Assembly: GCA_001785195.1 (NCBI GenBank)
Contig: MFTB01000089.1
Location: 1 to 51,009, forward strand
Direction of reading: 5' to 3'
Source: Candidatus Muproteobacteria bacterium RIFCSPHIGHO2_12_FULL_60_33
GTDB lineage: Bacteria > Pseudomonadota > Gammaproteobacteria > Acidiferrobacterales > Sulfurifustaceae
DNA length: 51,009 nt
The notes under the pieces were generated by a model. The model saw only the letters and a program-made list of their open reading frames with translations, ran no database searches and was not told the DNA's origin. Below are positions 17,200 through 30,281 of the stretch, piece after piece (position 1 is the stretch's first letter; every line of letters begins with the position of its first letter). The position numbers were made by a program, and so were the translations under genes.

Positions 17200-17472
17200 G
17201 ACAGGATTAACAGGGAGAGCCGGAAACAGACGAAGACACTTAACGTGTCTTCGTCCCGGCGAGCGCCCCGCCACGGATGGCGGGGCCGAGTGTGTCGAAG
17301 TTTTTGTGGCCACGCCAAGGACGGCAGGCAGGCCCTCCCTGGCGTCGCCATAGCCGCCTCGGTTCAGCCCGGCCCGCACTTCCGTGTGCGGGCGCTCAGC
17401 GGCGCCGATGCACGTTAAGTGCATCGGCGACAAACCCCGCTTCGCCCTGTTAATCCTGTGAATCTTGTCGAT
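17200..17472. repeat. Composite repeat: 9-bp inverted arms around two inverted hairpin pairs
   Basis: The left arm is ACAGGATTA and ACAGGGAGA (17201-17218). The right arm is CCTGTTAAT, CCTGTGAAT and CTTGTCGAT (17446-17472). Inside are four strong hairpins: GACGAAGACAC/GTGTCTTCGTC (17229-17255, loop TTAAC), GCCCCGCCA/TGGCGGGGC (17265-17286, loop CGGA), GCCCGCAC/GTGCGGGC (17372-17393) and GCCGATGCAC/GTGCATCGGC (17404-17428, loop GTTAA). The last two are an inverted copy of the first two. It fills the 296-bp space between aroB and dgt; I see no credible gene there. Confidence 0.82.
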
Positions 17473-17482
17473 TTCTTTTTTT

Positions 17483-18610
17483 ATGCTCGCGCCCTACGCC
17501 GCTACTGACAAAGCCTCGCGCGGGCGACGGTATCCCGAGGCCGCGCCCGCGAACCGCTCCGAATATCAGCGCGATCGCGACCGCATCATCCACAGCGCGG
17601 CGTTTCGCCGTCTCGAATACAAGACTCAGGTTTTCATCAACCACGAGGGCGATCTGTTCCGCACGCGCCTGACGCATTCCATCGAGGTGGCGCAGATCGC
17701 GCGCTCCATCGCCCGCGCGCTGGGCCTCAACGAGGACTTGACCGAAGCGATTGCGCTCGCGCACGATCTTGGGCACACGCCCTTCGGGCATTCGGGCCAA
17801 GACGCTCTGAATGAATGCCTGCGCGATTACGGCGGCTTCGAGCACAACCTGCAATCCTTGCGCGTCGTGGATGTTCTGGAAGAGCGTTATGCCGAATTTC
17901 CCGGGCTCAATCTTACTTTCGAGACGCGCGAAGGCATTCTCAAGCACTGCTCGCTCAAGAACGCCCGTGAACTGGGCGAACTGGGAAAACGGTTTCTGGA
18001 AAAAACCCAGCCTGGTCTGGAAGCGCAATTGGTCAACATCGCCGATGAAATCGCCTACAACAATCACGACGTGGACGATGGGCTGCGTTCCGGACTGCTG
18101 ACGCTGGAGCAACTGAAACCCATCGCCTTGTTCGCCGGGCAATACGACGAGGTGGTGCGACGCTACCCGGACATTCCCCCGCGCCGGACCATTTATGAAA
18201 CCATACGCCGCATGATCAATCAGGTGGTGACCGACCTTATCGAGAACAGCTGGCGCCGGATCGCGCAGTCCGGGATCAAAGACATCGAGGATGTACGTCG
18301 TCACCCTGAACCCTTGATCGCCTACACCCCGGAAGTGGCCGAAAAGTCACGCGAGCTCAAGCGTTTTCTGCGGCAGAACCTGTATGCGCACGAACGCGTG
18401 ACCCGCATGATGGGCGAGGCGGTGAAGATTGTGCGCGAACTGTTCGAGGCCTTCATGCGGGAGCCTGGATTATTGCCGTCCCAGTACCAGGACAAACTCC
18501 GGCAGCAGAATGGAGCCGGGGAACGGGCCCGGATCATTGCCGACTATATCGCCGGCATGACCGACCGCTATGCCATGCGCGAGCATGAGCGGCTGTTTCC
18601 GGGTACTTAA
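17483..18610 (+). CDS. dgt: Deoxyguanosinetriphosphate triphosphohydrolase-like protein
   Basis: 375 residues, HD-superfamily dNTPase that cleaves dNTPs to nucleosides and triphosphate. Motifs are [33 protein letters not shown] (first His), [18 protein letters not shown] (HD pair), [19 protein letters not shown] (metal Asp) and a C-terminal helical region. The length fits the short dgt-like subfamily rather than E. coli Dgt. ATG 17483 lies only 10 bp after the right arm of the upstream repeat, and no Shine-Dalgarno is visible. A TTG at 17465 lies inside the repeat and is rejected as the start. Confidence 0.93.
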   Translation: MLAPYAATDKASRGRRYPEAAPANRSEYQRDRDRIIHSAAFRRLEYKTQVFINHEGDLFRTRLTHSIEVAQIARSIARALGLNEDLTEAIALAHDLGHTPFGHSGQDALNECLRDYGGFEHNLQSLRVVDVLEERYAEFPGLNLTFETREGILKHCSLKNARELGELGKRFLEKTQPGLEAQLVNIADEIAYNNHDVDDGLRSGLLTLEQLKPIALFAGQYDEVVRRYPDIPPRRTIYETIRRMINQVVTDLIENSWRRIAQSGIKDIEDVRRHPEPLIAYTPEVAEKSRELKRFLRQNLYAHERVTRMMGEAVKIVRELFEAFMREPGLLPSQYQDKLRQQNGAGERARIIADYIAGMTDRYAMREHERLFPGT

Positions 18611-18685
18611 CCGGATAAAAGCCGTTTCCGCTCAATCCCTTCTTTCTCCATTCGCTCAAAAAGCCCCGTTTCCCAACGGGTTCCA

Positions 18686-18714
18686 TTGAACCGGCCCCGG
18701 TGGGCCGGTATACT
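18686..18714 (+). promoter_or_regulatory. Sigma-70 promoter of gltBD with palindromic spacer
   Basis: TTGAAC (18686-18691), a 17-bp spacer and TATACT (18709-18714). The spacer region contains a palindrome CCGGCCC-cggt-GGGCCGG (18691-18708), so a bound protein there would block RNA polymerase. The resulting gltB leader would be about 160 nt. The rest of 18611-18879 holds only a small hairpin (CCCGTT/AACGGG, 18665-18680) and no gene. Confidence 0.62.
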
Positions 18715-18879
18715 TTTCGCCCCTTTTGCTCCTGTTTTTTCGAGGTTTTCGCGGGCGGAAGAACGAATCTCCCCGATCCGGGCGAAGCCCCCGCTGGTGA
18801 GTTCGAAAACACAAACGGCTGATCGGCGCATCAGGATGTCTGGTGCCGGATCGCCACCGGCGGCAAATGAAAACGGTGA

Positions 18880-23422
<4,543 letters not shown>

Positions 23423-23430
<8 letters not shown>

Positions 23431-24868
23431 GATCACCGGCTTCATGGAGTTTCACCGCGCCAAGCAGCTGTACCGGCCGGTGGCTGAACGCGTGCGCGAC
23501 TGGAAACAGGTCATGCATCCGCTGCCCGAAGGCGAGCTCAAAAAGCAGGGCGCGCGCTGCATGGACTGCGGCATTCCGTTCTGCCATCAGGGCTGCCCGC
23601 TGGGCAATATCATCCCGGACTGGAACGACCTGGTTTACCGCGGCCAATGGCAGGAGGCCATCAAGCGCCTGCACGCGACCAATAATTTTCCGGATTTCAC
23701 CGGCACGCTTTGCCCCGCGCCTTGCGAGGGCGCCTGCGTGCTCGGCATCAACGACGATCCGGTGACGATCAAGGCGATCGAGCTTGCCATCATCGACCGC
23801 GCCTTCCAGGAGGGCTGGATCAAGCCCGAGCCGCCCAAGGTGTTGACGGGAAAGAAAGTCGCGATTGTCGGCTCCGGCCCCGCCGGTCTCGCGGGCGCAC
23901 AGCAGTTGCGACGCGCCGGCCACGATGTCACCGTGTTCGAGCGCGACGACCGCATCGGCGGCCTGCTGCGCTACGGTATCCCCGAATTCAAGATGGAAAA
24001 GCAAGTGCTCGACCGGCGACTGGAGCAGATGCAGGCCGAAGGCGTGGTGTTCAAGGCCAACGCGCACATCGGCGTGAATGTCCCGGTCGAGGAGCTAAAG
24101 AAAAATTTCGATGCGCTTCTGCTTGCCGGCGGCGCCTGTGCCGCGCGCGATCTCAAGGTCCCGGGACGTGAACTCAAGGGCGTGCACTTCGCCATGGAGT
24201 ATCTGACGCAGTCCAACCGGCGTTGCGAGGGCGACAAAGTGCCGACGGACCAGGAAATCAGCGCCAAGGGCAAGCACGTCGTGATCATCGGCGGCGGTGA
24301 CACCGGTGCCGATTGCCTCGGTACCGCGAATCGTCAGGGCGCAAGCAGCGTGCACCAGCTGGAGATCATGCCACGCCCGCCGGAACACCGCGCCGTGGAC
24401 AATCCCTGGCCGCAGTATCCGTATGTTTATCGCGTCTCCGCGGCGCACGAAGAGGGCGTCGAGCGGGTCTATTCGGTTTCGACCAAACGTTTTATCGGGG
24501 ACGATCACGGCCGTCTCAAGGCGCTCGAACTGGTCAAAGTGGAGCTGGTCCGCGAAGGCGGTCGCGCCATCTTCAGGGAAATCCCGGGCAGCGAGTTCAC
24601 CCTGCCGGGCGGGCTGGTGTTGCTGGCCATGGGATTCACCGGGCCGGAGAAGCCGGGCATGCTGGAGAGCCTGGGCGTGAAACTCACCGAGCGCGGCAAT
24701 GTCTGGCGCGACGGCAACTGGATGACGAGCGTGCCGGGCGTGTTCACCGCCGGCGACATGCAGCGCGGCCAGTCGCTCATCGTCTGGGCCATCGCCGAGG
24801 CGCGCTCGGCGGCGCGCGGCATCGACAAATATCTGACGGGCGCCTCCGACCTCCCCGCGCCGTTATAA
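23423..24868 (+). CDS. gltD: Glutamate synthase, small subunit
   Basis: 481 residues, the NADPH-oxidising partner of GltB. N-terminal cysteines for iron-sulfur clusters are in [20 protein letters not shown] and [13 protein letters not shown]. The FAD site is [20 protein letters not shown] (about 145-165). The NADPH-binding GxG is [20 protein letters not shown] (about 288-307). The C-terminal FAD segment is [19 protein letters not shown]. It starts within the gltB 3' end, so the two subunits are translationally coupled. Confidence 0.97.
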
Positions 24869-24878
24869 GAATTTTTGA

Positions 24879-25027
24879 CGCGAAGGCGCAAAGACGCAAA
24901 GATTTTCAGTCTCGAATTATTCCATTAAACCCAAGCGTCTGCGGAAAGTTTCTCTTGCGAGCACCTTAAGCGCAGTGGCGCAAAGGCTTTCGATTCGAAT
25001 CTTTCTTTGCGTCTTAACGTCTTTGCG
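24879..25027. repeat. Inverted 8-bp tandem repeat element (CGCAAAGA type), copy 1
   Basis: The left arm is CGCGAAGG, CGCAAAGA, CGCAAAGA (24879-24902). The right arm is TCTTTGCG, TCTTAACG, TCTTTGCG (25004-25027). An internal partial left-type unit (GGCGCAAAGG) lies near 24980. The element fills the gap between the gltD stop (24868) and the hemE ATG (25040). Confidence 0.87.
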
Positions 25028-25039
25028 TCAGAAACTCAT

Positions 25040-26107
25040 ATGATCGAATTGAAAAACGATAGATTATTGCGTGCGCTGCTGAGGCAGCCGGTGGACGTGA
25101 CGCCGGTGTGGATCATGCGCCAGGCGGGGCGGTATCTGCCCGAGTACCGCGCGGTGCGCGAGCAGGCCGGCGACTTCAAGACGCTCTGCACGACGCCGGA
25201 ACTGGCCTGTGAGGTCACATTGCAACCGCTGCGGCGTTTCCCGCTGGACGCCGCGATTCTGTTTTCCGACATTCTCACCATTCCGGATGCCATGGGTCTC
25301 GAGTTGTATTTCACCGAGGGCGAGGGCCCGCAGTTCCGCAAGCCCGTGCGCACCGCCGCCGACGTGGATGCGCTGCCGGTGCCGGACCCCGAGGTTGAGC
25401 TGCGTTATGTCATGGACGCGGTGCGCCTGGTCAGGCGCGAGCTGAACGGGAAGGTCCCGCTCATCGGCTTCGCCGGCAGTCCCTGGACGCTGGCGACCTA
25501 CATGGTCGAGGGTGGCGGCAGCAAGGATTTCGGCCTCGTCAAACGCATGATGTTCGACCAGCCGGCGCTCATGCACCGGCTGCTGGATGTGCTGGCGGAC
25601 GCCGTGACCGCCTACCTCAACGCGCAGGTGGCCGCCGGCGCGCAGGCGCTGATGCTGTTCGACACCTGGGGTGGCGTGCTCACCCCGCGCGACTATCGTG
25701 CGTTCTCGCTGCAATACATGGAGCGGATCGTGCGCGGTCTGACGCGCGAGCACGAAGGCAGACGGGTGCCGGTGATTCTGTTCACCAAGAACGGCGGCCA
25801 GTGGCTGGAGGTCATGGCCGCTACCGGTTGCGATGCGCTGGGGGTCGACTGGACCACCGATCTGGGAGATGCCCGTATGCGCGTCGGAAACAGCGTGGCC
25901 CTGCAGGGCAACATGGACCCGTCCGTGTTGTATGCCTCCGCCGAGCGTATTCGCCACGAGGTCGGTACCATTCTTGAAAGCTATGGAAACGGCAGCGGGC
26001 ACGTTTTCAACCTCGGGCACGGCATTCATCAACATGCCGATCCGGAAAGAGTGGCGGTGGTGGTGGATGCCGTGCACGATCTGAGCCGCCCTTATCATCA
26101 GGCATAA
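25040..26107 (+). CDS. hemE: Uroporphyrinogen decarboxylase
   Basis: 355 residues. It decarboxylates uroporphyrinogen III to coproporphyrinogen III in haem synthesis. Signatures are [95 protein letters not shown] and [18 protein letters not shown] 25040 gives the normal start ([13 protein letters not shown]); a start at 25007 would fall in the repeat. No clear Shine-Dalgarno is visible because the repeat arm ends 12 bp before the ATG. Confidence 0.97.
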   Translation: MIELKNDRLLRALLRQPVDVTPVWIMRQAGRYLPEYRAVREQAGDFKTLCTTPELACEVTLQPLRRFPLDAAILFSDILTIPDAMGLELYFTEGEGPQFRKPVRTAADVDALPVPDPEVELRYVMDAVRLVRRELNGKVPLIGFAGSPWTLATYMVEGGGSKDFGLVKRMMFDQPALMHRLLDVLADAVTAYLNAQVAAGAQALMLFDTWGGVLTPRDYRAFSLQYMERIVRGLTREHEGRRVPVILFTKNGGQWLEVMAATGCDALGVDWTTDLGDARMRVGNSVALQGNMDPSVLYASAERIRHEVGTILESYGNGSGHVFNLGHGIHQHADPERVAVVVDAVHDLSRPYHQA

Positions 26108-26112
26108 CGCGG

Positions 26113-26532
26113 ATGGACCATGGCCGCTGCCCGTTCGAGAAAGCCATCCTGAGCGCGCCGTGCGCCTGTGAACTGGCCACCCGTTTTTCCGTGGCGGAAC
26201 AGACGGGGGTGAATTGCCGCTCCGACATCGCCCGCAACCATTGCACCACGTTGCTGGCCTTGATGCGCGCGCGCTTCGCGCTCAAGGTCATGGACACCTC
26301 CGACCCTCTTCCATTCGGCAAGGAAATGAAGGTCATGATCGGTGGCCTCGTCGGCCTGCAACGGCTGATTCTGACGGAGCAGGACGCCACGCGGGTGAAC
26401 AATATCCACGCGCTGGTGCAACAGGCGCAGGAAAAATACACCTCGCTGGAATCGCTGCCTTACCAGGAAATCGTCAAATCCATCACGGCGTTCCAGGGCA
26501 AGCGTCGCGGTCACGCGCGTCCCACGCGCTGA
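26113..26532 (+). CDS. Small five-cysteine protein of unknown function
   Basis: 139 residues, starting 5 bp after the hemE stop and so probably in the same transcript. Its N-terminal 44 residues carry five cysteines (C6, C17, C19, C34, C44, in CPFEKAILSAPCACELA and NCRSDIARNHC). This spacing suggests a metal or iron-sulfur site, although no named domain is recognised. The remainder is helical (LLALMRARFALKVMD, KVMIGGLVGLQRLIL), with a basic tail (GKRRGHARPTR). No signal peptide, so cytoplasmic. The 272-bp gap to the next gene (26533-26804) shows no gene or clear terminator. Confidence 0.6.
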   Translation: MDHGRCPFEKAILSAPCACELATRFSVAEQTGVNCRSDIARNHCTTLLALMRARFALKVMDTSDPLPFGKEMKVMIGGLVGLQRLILTEQDATRVNNIHALVQQAQEKYTSLESLPYQEIVKSITAFQGKRRGHARPTR

Positions 26533-26804
26533 TCCCTGGCTTAAGCCGGGTTCTCCGGTATCGGCGGTAAGTCTTTGATGCGCGTTGTTTGCGCCTGTTT
26601 CGCCTTATGAAACATTGTTATTTGGAAAGGGCGCGGGTAAATTGACGTCCAATCCGCCAATAAACGGATGTCTTGTTTCGGTAAGAAGAACAAGAAAAAC
26701 AAATCGTTCTGCGACAGCTCCACAGGGATAAGGGTGCCCGTGTCGCGTCACGCGCGGCGGCTTGCGGAGAGTACCGCCGTCCAGGCAGGAGGTGGGGTCA
26801 ATTG

Positions 26805-28142
26805 ATGCAGGATGAATCCGAGGCGAGCGGAGCGTCGTCCTCGAAAAAGCTGCTGGGACTGCTGGAAGGCCTGAAACGCACACCGATCGGTGCCGTCATT
26901 TACGACCAGATAGCCCGAATCGTGGAAGAACAGGGGGGCGTGCAGGCCAAGGTTGACCATGTCTACGCCTCGCTGCTGCACCTGCTGCTGAATGCCTACG
27001 CGCGCGATCCGAGCGCGGACCACATTACCCGCATCAATGCGCGCCTGATCCAGCTGCGCCGCGGCCCGATTATTCCCCGTCCTCGCGGCAAGGTTCCCGA
27101 CGATACCATCGAAGAGAAACTCCACAAGGCGGCAGCTGCCCAGGTCGATTTGGAGGCGGCGGACACGCGGGTGCCAGAGACCGAGCCCGAACCGGCCACG
27201 CGGACGAAGGCCGCGCCAGCGCCAAGTCCGACACCGACTCCCCCGCCGCGTGCCGGAAACGGTACGACACAGGCCGAGCGGCGCGTCGACACCGCTTACC
27301 GCCTGCACCTCGAGCAGCAACGTAACGAAATCGAAAAATTGCAGGAGACGCTCGCCAAGACCGTGGCCGACGCCATCACCCAGAACCGCGAATTCGGCGC
27401 GCTGCTGCAGATCGAATTGCGGGCCCTGCAGCAGGCCAACGGCGACAAGGAAATCGAACAGCTGCGGCAGATCCTGGTCGGCGGGCTGGAAGAGCTGATC
27501 CAGGGACAGAACTCGCTCGATACCAAGCTGCACAAGACCGGAGGCTATCTCAGGCTCATCAAGGCCGACAGCGAGCGCTTGCAGGACGAGTTGAACAAGG
27601 TACGGTTGCTCTCATTGACCGACGAGTTCACCGGCCTGCCCAACCGCCGGGCGTTCATACGTCGGTTGCAGGACGAGATCAGCCGCTCGCAACGTTACGG
27701 TTCCGCGCTCGCGCTCGCCATGATCGATCTGGACGAGTTCAAGGCCATCAACGATATCCACGGCCACGCCGCCGGCGACGCCATTCTGCGCTGCTACGCC
27801 ACCGACGTGCTGACCGTGCTGCGCCACCACGATCTGGTCGCGCGTTACGGCGGCGAGGAATTCGCGGTGCTGTTGCCCAACACCACCCGCGAGGGCGCGG
27901 TGGCCGCCATCCAGAAGGTGAGGAACCGTGCGCTGCAGGTGGTGTGTGAGTTCCAGGGCCGGGACTTCAAACTGCCCACGTTTTCCACCGGCGTCGCCCT
28001 GTATTCGACCGGCGAGACCCACATCGATCTCATCGATCGCGCCGACCGCGCCCTGTACCGCGCCAAGCGGCTGGGCCGCAACCGCGTTGAGCTGGAGCAG
28101 GGGCTGCCGCCGGCGGCGACCCAGACCCGGGGGCAAGAATAA
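26805..28142 (+). CDS. GGDEF diguanylate cyclase with unknown N-terminal domain
   Basis: 445 residues. The N-terminal helical domain (about 10-85, LLGLLEGLKRTPIGAVIYDQ) is shared with the next gene. A Pro/Ala-rich linker (about 120-165) and a coiled-coil (about 170-270) follow, then a GGDEF domain (about 275-435). The active site looks intact: DLDEFKAINDIHGHAAGD, GGEEF (from residue 349), FSTGVALYSTGE and ALYRAKRLGRNR. The product-inhibition I-site RHHD is five residues before GGEEF. It should make c-di-GMP from GTP. No transmembrane segment, so cytosolic. AGGAGGT (26787-26793) precedes both TTG 26802 and ATG 26805; either could be the start. Confidence 0.9.
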   Translation: MQDESEASGASSSKKLLGLLEGLKRTPIGAVIYDQIARIVEEQGGVQAKVDHVYASLLHLLLNAYARDPSADHITRINARLIQLRRGPIIPRPRGKVPDDTIEEKLHKAAAAQVDLEAADTRVPETEPEPATRTKAAPAPSPTPTPPPRAGNGTTQAERRVDTAYRLHLEQQRNEIEKLQETLAKTVADAITQNREFGALLQIELRALQQANGDKEIEQLRQILVGGLEELIQGQNSLDTKLHKTGGYLRLIKADSERLQDELNKVRLLSLTDEFTGLPNRRAFIRRLQDEISRSQRYGSALALAMIDLDEFKAINDIHGHAAGDAILRCYATDVLTVLRHHDLVARYGGEEFAVLLPNTTREGAVAAIQKVRNRALQVVCEFQGRDFKLPTFSTGVALYSTGETHIDLIDRADRALYRAKRLGRNRVELEQGLPPAATQTRGQE

Positions 28143-28211
28143 CGGCCACGGCGCCTGATCCAGCCTTCCATACCGCTCTGTTCCGCCAGGTTGTGAACCG
28201 GATACTTGCCG

Positions 28212-28261
28212 GCTAATCTCCTTAAAGGCAGGCCTTTCACGCCTGCGGCAAAGGAGATGGC
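28212..28261 (+). promoter_or_regulatory. Hairpin sequestering the ribosome-binding site of the second GGDEF gene
   Basis: ATCTCCTT (28216-28223) is a perfect complement of AAGGAGAT (28251-28258), which contains the Shine-Dalgarno. Allowing one bulge and one G-U pair, the stem extends about four further pairs outward. Between the arms an inner hairpin GCAGGC/GCCTGC (28228-28233 with 28241-28246) brings them together. In the folded state the Shine-Dalgarno would be closed to ribosomes, suggesting translational control. Confidence 0.6.
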
Positions 28262-28262
28262 C

Positions 28263-29603
28263 TTGGCGGATTCCAACACTTCCACGTCGGCGGATCCGTC
28301 GTTGCTGCAAAACCTGAAGCTCCATCTCGAAGGCCTTAAGCGCACCCAGCACGGACAGATTCTCTACACCCAGATTCAACGCGGCCTGCAGAAGTACGGA
28401 CACGAGGACGGGCGCATCGAGCTGGTTTTTGTCACCTTCCTGCACGCGCTGCTCGGCAAATACGCGACGAGTCCGGCCTGCGACGCGCCCACGCGCGTGA
28501 AGGCACGCCTCATCCAGCAGCGACTCACGCTTTATCTGCCCAGGAACGCCCCGGCGCCGGCGGCCCCGAAACCCGCCGTCGCACCGCCTCGTGCCGCGCC
28601 ACCCGTGGAGGCGAAACCCGCGGTCCCGCCGCCGGAGGCGTCTAAACCTTCCGCCTCCCCGGCGCCGGTGATTGAGGCGAAACCGGAACCGGAAATGAAA
28701 CCAGAACCGATCGCGGAAGTCGCGGCGCCCCCGGTCGAGGGCAGTGCGCCACCTGAGGTCGAGATTGAGCCTGTCCCACCCGAAAAAGAATCAGCGCCAT
28801 CTTCGCGGCAGGAAAAGATCGAGGCGCTGGAGAACACGCTCGCGGAAAAGGTGACGGAGAGTATTGCGGTGGACGAGCAGTTTGGCAAACTGCTGGAGAA
28901 TGAACGCGAAACGTTGAAGAATCTCGAAAGTCCTCTGGGCGATTTCAACGACCTCAAGCAGATTCTGGTTAAGGGACTCAATGAGCTGATTGAGGAGCGC
29001 CAGATGCTGATCGATAAGCTTTCGAGCGCCGGCGATTACCTTAAGGCCGTGGAAACGGACCGCGAGCGCCTGCGTCAGGAACTCAGCCACGCGCGCAAGC
29101 ATGGCATGGCCGATGAACTGACCGGCCTGCCCAAGCGCGAGGTGTTCGTCAAGCAGCTTGAGGCCGAAATCGGGCGCGTGAAGCGCTACGGCTTCGCGCT
29201 CGCCGTCGCGGTCATTGACGTGGACAATCTCGAGTCCGTCAACAGGCGCTATGGGCGGAGCATGGGTGACGCGGTGCTGCGCTGCTACGCCGGCCAAATC
29301 CTCGCCAAGTTCCGCACCTACGATCTGGTGGCGCGCTACGGCGGTGATGAATTCGCCGTGCTGTTCCCGAACACGCAGAAAGACGGGGCGATGCATGCGC
29401 TGGAGAAGGCGCGCAAGACCGCCACCAACAGCTTTATCCAGCAGGATGGAAAAAACATTCCGCTGCCGGGCTTCTCGAGCGTGCTCACGCAGTACGCGCC
29501 GGACGAGCCCGCGTCGACGCTGCTCCAGCGCGCGGACCAGACGCTGAGCCAGGCCAAACTGGCCGGCTACAACCGCATGGTGGTGGCGCTGCCGACGGCC
29601 TAG
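28263..29603 (+). CDS. GGDEF-domain protein with degenerate active site
   Basis: 446 residues from TTG 28263. ATG 28257 overlaps the Shine-Dalgarno AAGGAG (28251-28256), whereas TTG 28263 has a 6-nt spacing. It is a paralogue of the preceding gene with the same layout: an N-terminal helical domain (HLEGLKRTQHGQILYTQ), a long Pro/Ala/Glu-rich linker (about 95-185), a coiled-coil and GGDEF. GGDEF (from residue 360) and the I-site RTYD are kept. Several other active-site features are altered: DVDNLESVNRRYGRSMGD in place of the usual D-x-D-x-F-K-x-I-N-D-x-x-G-H, SSVLTQY in place of S-x-G, and TLSQAK in place of ALYxAK. Cyclase activity is therefore doubtful; it may be a c-di-GMP receptor or a partner of its neighbour. 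Confidence 0.85.
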   Translation: MADSNTSTSADPSLLQNLKLHLEGLKRTQHGQILYTQIQRGLQKYGHEDGRIELVFVTFLHALLGKYATSPACDAPTRVKARLIQQRLTLYLPRNAPAPAAPKPAVAPPRAAPPVEAKPAVPPPEASKPSASPAPVIEAKPEPEMKPEPIAEVAAPPVEGSAPPEVEIEPVPPEKESAPSSRQEKIEALENTLAEKVTESIAVDEQFGKLLENERETLKNLESPLGDFNDLKQILVKGLNELIEERQMLIDKLSSAGDYLKAVETDRERLRQELSHARKHGMADELTGLPKREVFVKQLEAEIGRVKRYGFALAVAVIDVDNLESVNRRYGRSMGDAVLRCYAGQILAKFRTYDLVARYGGDEFAVLFPNTQKDGAMHALEKARKTATNSFIQQDGKNIPLPGFSSVLTQYAPDEPASTLLQRADQTLSQAKLAGYNRMVVALPTA

Positions 29604-29693
29604 CCGTATTAGCCGCCGAGTCGCTGCTTCTGGCCGGCTTCCATTTGATCGGTTAGTATCACGCCGCCACGTTCACATGGAGGAGAGGAATAC

Positions 29694-30245
29694 ATGCGTC
29701 TTCGGATAATTCTGGCCGCGTTAGCGGCGGGTTTCAGCGGCGCGGTTTCAGCCGACTCCCTGGATATCAATCTCAATAATGACACCGTGCAAGGTGTTTA
29801 CGCCACGAACTGGCGCAACGCCGAATTCAACGCGGGTCTGCTATCCAACACCAATCAGAGCGACTGGGTGGCGAGCATGGGCCTGCTGGCCTTTGGCGAG
29901 AAATTGGCCCAGGGCTCGCGCACCGAGGCCGGCCTCGGTGGCAAGCTCTATTACGCCTCGGTCAGCAATGAAGACGTGCTGGCGCTCGGGCTCGGCGGCC
30001 AGTTTCGCTTCTTCCCGAACGACGGCCTGATCGGCGTCAGCGGCTATCTTTTCTATGCTCCGGACGTCGTTACGGCCATGGACGGCAAGAAATTCTGGGA
30101 AGCCGGTGCGCGCGTCGAATTCGAGATCGTGAAGAAAACCGCCAATATCTACCTCGGCTACCGCAAGGTGCAGGCCGATCTGGACAACAATGCCCGCGTG
30201 ACCGTGGACTCCGGCACTCATGCCGGCGTGAGGATCGTCTTCTAG
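29694..30245 (+). CDS. YfaZ-family outer-membrane protein
   Basis: 183 residues. A signal peptide (MRLRIILAALAAGFSGAVSA) is followed by an all-beta protein of alternating hydrophobic residues (SLDINLNNDTVQGVYAT, AEAGLGGKLYYASV-like strands) ending in an aromatic residue (GVRIVF), as in outer-membrane barrels. The pattern matches the YfaZ family, whose function is poorly defined. GGAGAGGA lies just before ATG 29694. Confidence 0.8.
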   Translation: MRLRIILAALAAGFSGAVSADSLDINLNNDTVQGVYATNWRNAEFNAGLLSNTNQSDWVASMGLLAFGEKLAQGSRTEAGLGGKLYYASVSNEDVLALGLGGQFRFFPNDGLIGVSGYLFYAPDVVTAMDGKKFWEAGARVEFEIVKKTANIYLGYRKVQADLDNNARVTVDSGTHAGVRIVF

Positions 30246-30281
30246 GTTCATTTTTTCCAGGCGCGGCCACGGCGCTCCTCC

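Noticed and set aside
26541-26723. 60-codon minus-strand frame
   Set aside because: No ribosome-binding site, no neighbours on that strand and no recognisable features.
26533-26804. c-di-GMP riboswitch upstream of the first GGDEF gene
   Set aside because: I looked for the conserved GEMM core and receptor segments and did not find them. Only a GGCGG/CCGCC hairpin is present.
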